Below the pieces are notes generated by a model, which ran no database searches, was not told where the DNA came from, and worked only from the letters and a program-made list of their open reading frames with translations. Below are positions 57,399-64,000 of a DNA stretch of 64,000 nucleotides, piece after piece; within the stretch, counting starts at the first letter, position 1, and every line of letters begins with the position of its first letter. The stretch lies in assembly GCF_029407905.1 (NCBI RefSeq), contig NC_073626.1, positions 81,805,482 to 81,869,481 on the forward strand, written 5' to 3'. The position numbers were made by a program, and so were the translations under genes. The stretch is from Bubalus kerabau. Its lineage: Eukaryota; Chordata; Mammalia; Artiodactyla; Bovidae.

Positions 57399-58229
57399 AT
57401 AGTACTGGCTATACTTTACTATATACTATATACAGTATACCGCTGGCACAAAAACACACAAACAGATCAAAAGGAAAAGAACAGAGAATCCAGAAATAAA
57501 CTCACACACTTATGGTTAACTCATCTATAACAAAGGAGGCGCGAATTTACAATTGGGAAAAGACAATCTTTTCAATAAGTACTGCTGAGAAAACTGAACA
57601 ACTCTAGGCAAAAGAATGGAATCAGAATGTTTCCTCACATCATCTACAAAAATGAACTCAAAATGAATTCAAGTCCAAAAGGTAAGACCAGAAACCATAA
57701 CATTCCTTGAAGAAAATATAAGAATACTCCTTGATATAAATCATAGTAATATTCATTTGCTTCCTAACACAAAGGAAAACAAAAGCAAAAGCAGACAAAG
57801 AGGATCTAATTAAAGTGGCAAAGAAAACTATTAACAAAATGAAAAGACAACCTGTAGAGTGAGAGAAAATATTTGTAAATGATGACCATAAAGGGGTTAA
57901 TATCTAAAATATATAAAGAGCTCATACACAACTAAATATCAAAAAAGCAAACAATTCAATCAAAAATGGGCACAAAACCCGAACATTTTTCCAAACATAC
58001 TGATTGCTAATAGGAACATGAAAAAGATACTTAACATCACTAATCAGAGAAATGCAAATCAGAATCACAATGAAATACCTCCATACCTGTCTGAATGGCT
58101 ATCATCAAAAAGGACCACAAAAAACAAATGCCGATGAGGATGTGGAGAAAAGAGAACCCTTGTCTACTGGAAATTGGTGCATCTATCATCAAAAAGGATA
58201 AGGAATAAACTACCCACTCCAGTATTCTT

Positions 58230-58430
58230 GGGCTTCCCTTGTGGCTCAGCTTGTAAAGAATCCACCTGCAATGAGGGAGACCTGGGTTCGATCCCTGGGT
58301 TGGGAAGATCCCGTGGAGAAGGGAAAGGCTACCCACTCCAGTATTCTGGCTAGGAGAATTCCGTGCACTGTATAGTCCATGGAGTTGCAAAGAGTCGGAC
58401 ATGACTGAGCAACTTTCACTTCTTCACTTG
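58230..58430 (+). mobile_element. Full-length Bov-tA SINE with a duplicated scrap upstream
   Basis: GGGCTTCCCTTGTGGCTCAG to GGACATGACTGAGCAACTTT. Directly before it, 58,210-58,228 repeats CTACCCACTCCAGTATTCT from the SINE's own body (58,329-58,347). Confidence 0.93.
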
Positions 58431-58605
58431 TCAAAAACAGTATAGGGGTTCCTCAGCAAACAAAAAATAGTACTAAATAACCCAACAATTCCACTTATGG
58501 AAACATAAAAAGGTAGCATAAAAATCACTAGCTATGATAAATAGCAAAAGTTAGAGTCTATAATATAGTAATGGTAGTGTACAATAAAATTAAACACTAA
58601 AAGTG

Positions 58606-58801
58606 TAGTGAAGTCGCTCAGTCATATCCAACTCTTTGCAACCCCATGGACTGTAGCCTACCAGGCTCCTCTGTCCATGGGATTTTCCAGGCAATAGTAC
58701 TGGAGTGGATTGCCATTTCCTTCTCCAGGGGATCTTTCCAACCCAGGGATTGAACCCGGGTCTCCTGCATTGTAGACAGATGTTTTACCGTCTGAGCCAC
58801 C
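58606..58801 (-). mobile_element. Bov-tA SINE, minus strand
   Basis: GTGAAGTCGCTCAGTCATAT, ATAGTACTGGAGTGGATTGC, GGGATTGAACCCGGGTCTCC and TTTTACCGTCTGAGCCACC. The last few bases of the head are absent. Confidence 0.94.
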
Positions 58802-59215
58802 TAAAACTAAAAAAGCCTTGTTAGTTATATGTAATGTAAAAATATGCAAATTTTAACAACAATAATCTAAAATGTGAGGGGTAGGAGAAGAAAAAGTGTA
58901 AAGTTTAGGACTTCTACTAAAATGAAGTTGTTATCAATTTAAAATCAAGTGTTATAATTTTAAGATATTTTAGGTAATCTTCATGGCAATGATAAAGTAA
59001 AGACCTGTAACAATTGAACAAAAGAACAAGAAAAAGAAGTCAAAGAATACTGATGCCAAAAGACATCAAAATATGCAAAATGATGGCAGGATAAGAAACA
59101 AGGAACAATGGATCTACAAAATAATCAGAAAACAATTAACAAAATGGCAATAGTAAATTCTTGCCTATCAATAGTTACTAACATATGAAATTCTCCAATC
59201 AAAAGACACAGAATT

Positions 59216-59532
59216 GGGCCTCCCTAGTGGTCTAGTGGTTAAAAATCCATCTGTCAATGCAGGGGACATGGGTTTGATCACTGTCCTAGGAAGATCCCAC
59301 ACGCCACGAAGCAACTGAGCCTGTGCATCGCAACTACTGAGGCCCCTGTGCCTAGAGCTGGTGCTCTGCAGCAAGAGAAGCCACGGCAACGAGAAGGCCA
59401 TACACTGCAACAAAGAGCAGCCCTGCTCCACACCCTTCCCTCCCCGATTCCCCTACCACAACTAGAGAAAGCCCATGCAGCAACAAAGACCCACCCAAAT
59501 AAAAAACAAATAAATAAATTAAAAAAAAAAAA
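59216..59532 (+). mobile_element. Long CHR-type tRNA SINE
   Basis: GGGCCTCCCTAGTGGTCTAG, TGCAGGGGACATGGGTTTGA, then a tRNA-unrelated body with AACTGAGCCTGTGCATCGCA, GAGAAGCCACGGCAACGAGA and AGAGAAAGCCCATGCAGCAA, ending in an A-rich tail. AAAGACACAGAATT before and AAAGACAGAATGG after are probably the target duplication. This longer form differs from the head-only copy at 50,645. Confidence 0.85.
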
Positions 59533-59959
59533 GACAGAATGGCTAAATAGATAGGAAAACAAGATCCAAAAATATACTACCTTATAGAGAGTCCCTTTAC
59601 CATAAAGACATAAACAGAGAGAAGGGATGGAGAAAGACATTTCAAGCAAATGGTAATATCCCACTGTCTACAAATAAGGCAGGGGGAGCTATACTTACAT
59701 CAGACAAAATGAACTTTAAAAACAGTTTTTCTTAAAAAAGGCCATTATATATTACATAATAAAAAAGGTAAATAACATCATGTTATAGCAATTGTAAATA
59801 TCTGTGCACCCAAAAAAGCACCTAAATGCATAAAACAAAACTAATAAAGCTAAAAGGAGAAATAAACATGAATACAATAATAGTTTGTGATTTTAATACT
59901 CTACTGTCAACAATGGATAGATCATTCAGAAAGATAATAAACTGAATTTAAACACTACA

Positions 59960-60459
59960 CACCAACCTAGACAGCATATTAAAAAGCAGAGACATTACTT
60001 TGCCAACAAAGGTCCATCTATTCAAAGCTATGGTTTTTCCAGTAGTCATGTATGGATGTGACAGTTGGACTCTAAAGAAAGCTGAGCACTGAAGAATTGA
60101 TGCTTTTGAACTGTGGTGTTGGAAAAAACTCTTGAGAGTCCCTTGAACTGCAAAGAGATCCAACCAGTCCATCCTAAAGAAAATCATTCCTGAATATTCA
60201 TTGGAAGGACTGATGCTGAAGCTGAAACGCCAGTATTTGGCCACCTGATGTGAAGAACTGATTCATTTGAAAAGACCTTGATGCTGGGAAAGATTGAAGG
60301 CGGGAGGAGACGACAGAGAATGAGATGGTTGGATGGCATCACAGACTCAATGGACAGGAGTAAGCTCCGGGAGTTGGTGATGGATAGGGAAGCCTGGTGT
60401 GCTGTAGTCCATGGGGTCGCAAAGAGTCAGACACGACTAAGCGACTGAACTGAACTGAT
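59960..60459 (+). mobile_element. BovB 3' part
   Basis: ACCAACCTAGACAGCATATT to GCGACTGAACTGAACTGATC; 5'-truncated, ~500 bp, inside L1 ORF2. The minus-strand open frame over it is an antisense shadow. Confidence 0.94.
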
Positions 60460-61824
60460 CAAATAATATAACAGACATATATAGAACATTCTAGTCAACA
60501 ACAGCAGAATTCATATTCTTAAGTGCAAATGGAACTGTTTTTTAGGACAGCCCAAATGTTAGGCCATGAAACAATTCTTCAAGAAAACTGAAATCATAAC
60601 AAGAGGTAAACTGGAAAAGGTTCATATATGCATAGAAATTAAACACTTTACTGAACAACCAACAGATTGAAGAGGAAATTAAAGACAGTAAAGTTTTGAG
60701 ACAAATTAAAATGGAAACACAGCATACCTGACCTTATGCAGAAAGAACAGTTCTAAGAGCAAAGTTTGTAGCAATAAACACATACACTAAAGAGCAGGAA
60801 TGATCCCAACAACCTAATTCTATTCCTTAGGAACTAGAAAAATAAGGTGACCTCAAGTTAGCAGAAGGAAGGAAATAAAGGTTAAAGCAGAAATTAAGGA
60901 AATAGAGAACAGAAGAATAGAAAACACTAAGCAAACTAAAAGTTGGTTCTTTGAAAAGAAAGAAAACCTACAAACTCTAAGGTAGACTAACCAAGGAAAA
61001 GGAGAGAAGACCTAAATCAAAATTGTAAATGAAAAAGAAGACATCACAACTGATATAAACAGAAATAAAAAGAATCGTAAGATGCTACTGCAAACAACTA
61101 TATGCTAACAAACTGGATAATCTAGAAGAAATGGAAAAAAATCTTAGAAAACATACAACCTACCATGACTAAAGCAGGAATAGAAAATCTGAACAGACCA
61201 ATTACTAGGAAGGATATTGAATCAGTAATCAAAAACCTCCCAGTGAAGAAAAACCCAGGACCAGACTGCTTCACTGGTGAATTTTACCAAACATTTACAG
61301 AATAATTAAGATAAAATTATTCTCAAACTCTTCCAAAATATTGAAGAGGGAAGACTTCCAAACTCACTTTACAAGGCCAGCATTCTCCTGATAATCAGCT
61401 ATCCTGATATCTGATTGACATCAAAGTCAGATAAGGACACTACAATAAAACTATGCCCAATAGTTGCAAGAAGTCTCAATAGAATACTAGCAAAACCAAA
61501 TTTAGCAGTACATTAAAAGAATCATTCACCTTGATCAAGTGGAAATTATCCTGGGATGAAAGGATTGCTCAACATATGCAAATCAATGTGATACATTACA
61601 TTAATAAAATGGAAGAAAAGAATCATATGATAATCTCAATAGATACAGAAAAGCATTTGACAAAACTTAACATCTGTTCATGATAAAAAACACTTAACAA
61701 ATTAGGTCTAGAAGGAACATATCTCAACATAATAAAAGACCACAAATGACAAGCCCACAGCCAACATTATACTCAATGGTGAAAAGTTTAAAGCTTTTCT
61801 TCTAAAATCAGGAACAGGACAAGT

Positions 61825-62220
61825 GTGCCTACTCTCATCACACCTAATCAATATAGTACTGTTAAGTCTTTGCTAGAGCAATTGGAAGAGAAAAATAAAG
61901 GTATCAGAATTGGAAAGGAAGAAGTCATACTGTCTCTATTTGCAGATGACATGATTTTATACATAGAAAATCCTACAAATTTCACCAAAAACCTGTTAGA
62001 ACTCATCAGTGAATTTGGTAAAGTTGCAGGGTACAAAATTAACATGAAAAAATCAGTAGCATTTCTACACACTAACAATTTTATGAAAAATATGTCAATT
62101 CCATTTATAATAGCATTAAAAATCATAAAATACTTAGGAATAAATTTAACCAAAGAGGTAAAAAATTTCTACTCTGAAAATTACATTTTTATTGATGAAG
62201 GAAATAGGAGACACAAATAA
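61825..62220 (+). pseudogene. L1 ORF2 reverse transcriptase fragment
   Basis: An open frame of about 130 codons holds the L1 RT catalytic box in VILSLFADDMILYIENP, followed by LISEFGKVAGYKINMKKS and KYLGINLTKEVKNFYSENY, the usual order of the palm and thumb regions. Upstream and downstream frames are broken, and the start is not a true ORF2 start. It is a surviving window in a dead element, sense to the L1 from 58,501. Confidence 0.82.
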
Positions 62221-62311
62221 ATGGAAAGGTATTTATGTTCATGGACTGGAAGATTAATATTGTTGAAATGTCAGTACCACCAAAAGCCATCTATAGATTC
62301 AATGCAATCCC

Positions 62312-62575
62312 TGGAGCTTGGGATTAAAATATACACACTACTATATACAAACAAAATAGATAACCAAAAAGTACCTACGGTATAGCACAGGGAACCACAC
62401 AATATCTTATAATAAACTGTAATGGAAAATAATCTAAATATATTCATATATTACATATAAATAAAAATTTTCCATATCTATGTGTGTGTACATATATACA
62501 AACACACCTGAATCACTTTGCTGTATATCTAAACCTAACAAAACATTGTAAATTAACTATATTTCAATAAAAATT
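62312..62575 (+). mobile_element. L1 3' end inserted in L1 ORF2
   Basis: GGAGCTTGGGATTAAAATAT, ACGGTATAGCACAGGGAACC, ACACCTGAATCACTTTGCTG and ATTGTAAATTAACTATATTT. It interrupts ORF2 after GATTCAATGCAATCCC. Target duplications not clear. Confidence 0.82.
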
Positions 62576-62861
62576 GAGAAATAAGATTTTAATGACACTT
62601 TTACAGAAATACAAAAAACACTTCTAAAATTAGTATGTTAAAGTATTCTAAAAATATCACCAAAAACCCTGAATAGCCAAAATAATAAAGAAGAACAAAG
62701 AAGGAGGTATCACACTTCCTAATTTCAAGCTCTACTATAAAGCGATAGCTTTATAAAGTATATAGTAGAACATAAAGCTTTAATTAAAGGAGTGTGGTAA
62801 GGGCATTAAAAAAACACAAAGAATCCAGTGGAACAGAATCCAGAATATACCTAATAAATAG

Positions 62862-62928
62862 GCACAGAAGGAACATATCTCAACATAATAAAGGCCATAA
62901 ATGACAAGCACCCGGCCAACATCATAAA
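62862..62928 (+). repeat. Displaced copy of an L1 ORF2 segment
   Basis: CACAGAAGGAACATATCTCA to CGGCCAACATCATAA repeats text found at about 61,706-61,772 of the same L1 (AGAAGGAACATATCTCAACA). It is out of order here, between AATCCAGAATATACC and GTCAAGTAATATTTG. Confidence 0.75.
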
Positions 62929-62944
62929 TTATACAAGGTCAAGT

Positions 62945-63222
62945 AATATTTGACAATGTTGAAGCTGAAATTCCAATACTTTGGCCACCTGATGCAAAGA
63001 ACTGACTCACTAGAAAAGACCCCGATGCTGGGAAAGATTGAAGGCAGGAGAAGAAGGGGATAACAGAGGATGAGATAGTTGGATGGCATCACCGACTCAA
63101 TGGACATGAGTCTGAGTAAACTCCGGGAGTTGGTGATGGACAGGGAGGCCTGGCATGCTGCAGTACATGGGGTCGCAAAGAGTCAGACACGACTGAGCAA
63201 CTGAACTGAATATTTGACAATG
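62945..63222 (+). mobile_element. 5'-truncated BovB with perfect 14-bp target duplication
   Basis: Insert 62,959-63,208, only 250 bp: TTGAAGCTGAAATTCCAATA to GACTGAGCAACTGAACTG. AATATTTGACAATG lies at 62,945-62,958 and 63,209-63,222. It fixes the BovB 3' end exactly and shows that BovB can leave long duplications. Confidence 0.97.
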
Positions 63223-63276
63223 GAGCCAAGAATACTCAATGGAAAACAGAAAATCTGTTCAATAAATGCTGGTGGG

Positions 63277-63511
63277 CAAAGAGGATAGAATGTGAAAGTG
63301 AAGTCGCTCAGTCATGTCCGCCTCTTTGCGACCCCGTGGACTGTAGCCTACTAACTTCCTCCGTCCATGCGATTTCCAGGCAAGAATACTGGAGTGAGTT
63401 GCTATTTCCTTCTCCAGGGGATCTTACTGACCCAGGGATTGAACCCGGGTCTCCCTCATTGTAGGCAGATGCTTTACTGTCTGAGCCACCAGGAAAGTCC
63501 CAAAGAGGATA
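63277..63511 (-). mobile_element. Full-length Bov-tA SINE with perfect 11-bp target duplication
   Basis: Insert 63,288-63,500 in reverse, from GTGAAAGTGAAGTCGCTCAG to GAGCCACCAGGAAAGTCC. CAAAGAGGATA lies at 63,277-63,287 and 63,501-63,511. Confidence 0.97.
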
Positions 63512-64000
63512 TTCACATGTAAAGGAATCAAATTTGACCCCTATCTTATACCACTCACAAAAATTAACTCAAAATGGGTGAAATACTTAAATCCATTAAG
63601 TACTAAGTAGTAAGAACTGAAACCATGAAACTTCTAGGAGAAAACATAGCAAAAAAAAAGCTTCGTGATATGAGTCTTCTTAATGTGTTTTTTTGAAATC
63701 ATACCCAAAGTACAAGCAACAAAAGCAATAACAAACATGTGGGACTACATCAACTAAAAGGCTTCTGCATAGCGAAAGAAACTATCAACAACATGAAAAT
63801 AAAGTCTATGGAATAGCAAAATATTTGCAAACCATGTATCTATTATTTATAAAATATAAAAAGAATTCATACAATTTAGTAGCAAAACATTGAGTAATCC
63901 AATTTTAAAACGGGCAAAAAAACCTCAAAATATTTTTTTTTTTCAAATAACGTATACAAATGGCCATAGGCACATGAAGAGGTACTCAATATAACTAGTC

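Larger units (their letters stand above)
49166..58500 (+). mobile_element. Second L1 (end of 5' UTR to end of ORF2), heavily interrupted
   Basis: A new L1 5' UTR end begins at about 49,166 (GACCACCCACAGCAGTCAGC, AAAGGCCACTTCTCCAAGGT), then ORF1 (GAAATCACTGAAGCTGAACA; GCACAGAGAGTCCCGGACAG), ORF2 endonuclease (ATTGTAGGGGACTTTACCAC at 51,615), RT (decayed FSDAM box near 56,395) and C-terminal ORF2 (AATGGCTATCATCAAAAAGG at 58,094). It is split by SINEs, BovB copies, an L1 3' end and the SC5D retrocopy, all listed separately. No open frame survives. Confidence 0.82.
58501..64000 (+). mobile_element. Third L1 (inter-ORF region to C-terminal ORF2), running off the window
   Basis: From about 58,800 the text is L1 inter-ORF and early ORF2 again (AAACAATTAACAAAATGGCA, GAAATTCTCCAATCAAAAGA), then endonuclease (GTGATTTTAATACTCTACTG), RT (61,825-62,220, separate entry) and C-terminal ORF2 to 64,000 (CATGTGGGACTACATCAACT). 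Since ORF2 restarts after ending near 58,500, this is a separate element in the same orientation. The join near 58,500-58,800 is unclear. Confidence 0.8.

Overview
The window is ruminant nuclear DNA, most likely from a bovid. It carries many copies of repeats restricted to, or expanded in, ruminants: the RTE-type LINE BovB, its SINE derivatives Bov-tA and Bov-A2, and two older cetartiodactyl tRNA-type SINEs (CHR). These sit over general mammalian relics (L1, L2, MIR, MER2, MER5, MER20, a hAT/Charlie element and LTRs). Nothing bacterial is present: no operons, CRISPR array, phage or plasmid genes. Species cannot be settled from the sequence alone.

Region 1 (about 1-31 kb) is the 3' part of one spliced plus-strand protein-coding gene. 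Two coding exons join in frame: 15,273-15,337 and 28,228-28,302. The second carries the stop codon and a peptide ending IPDEVKLIGFAQLSVS. It is followed by a repeat-free 3' UTR of about 1.5 kb with an AATAAA at 29,754. I do not recognise the gene and give no name. Its introns hold Bov-tA, Bov-A2, BovB, L1 3' ends (several with target-site duplications), MIR, MER elements, an interrupted hAT element and a solo LTR with a legible TATA box and poly(A) signal.

Region 2 (about 31.2-46.8 kb) is intergenic as far as I can see. It starts with a nested plus-strand L1 (31.5-37.4 kb) containing a twin-primed L1, a second L1 3' end and a BovB. A MIR split by a BovB, further MIRs and SINEs, and two related LTRs in opposite orientation (43.0-44.6 kb) follow.

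Region 3 (about 46.8-64 kb) is a tract of decayed, mostly plus-strand L1 sequence: 5' UTR, ORF1, ORF2 and 3' ends from at least three elements. Into it have gone four BovB copies, several Bov-tA/Bov-A SINEs, two CHR SINEs, another L1 3' end, and a processed pseudogene of SC5D (lathosterol oxidase, cholesterol synthesis) at 54,530-56,081. The SC5D retrocopy is the clearest named cellular gene relic in the window. It has an aligned start region, many stops and frameshifts, a 3' UTR with AATAAA and degraded flanking duplications, and was later hit by a SINE.

I found no new biological system. The points most worth following are the unnamed terminal exons with a possible 12-nt microexon, the SC5D retrocopy, two L1 copies carrying snap-back palindromes, the inverted LTR pair, and several nested insertions whose order can be read from target-site duplications. 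Repeat family names rest on remembered consensus sequences, not on a database search.
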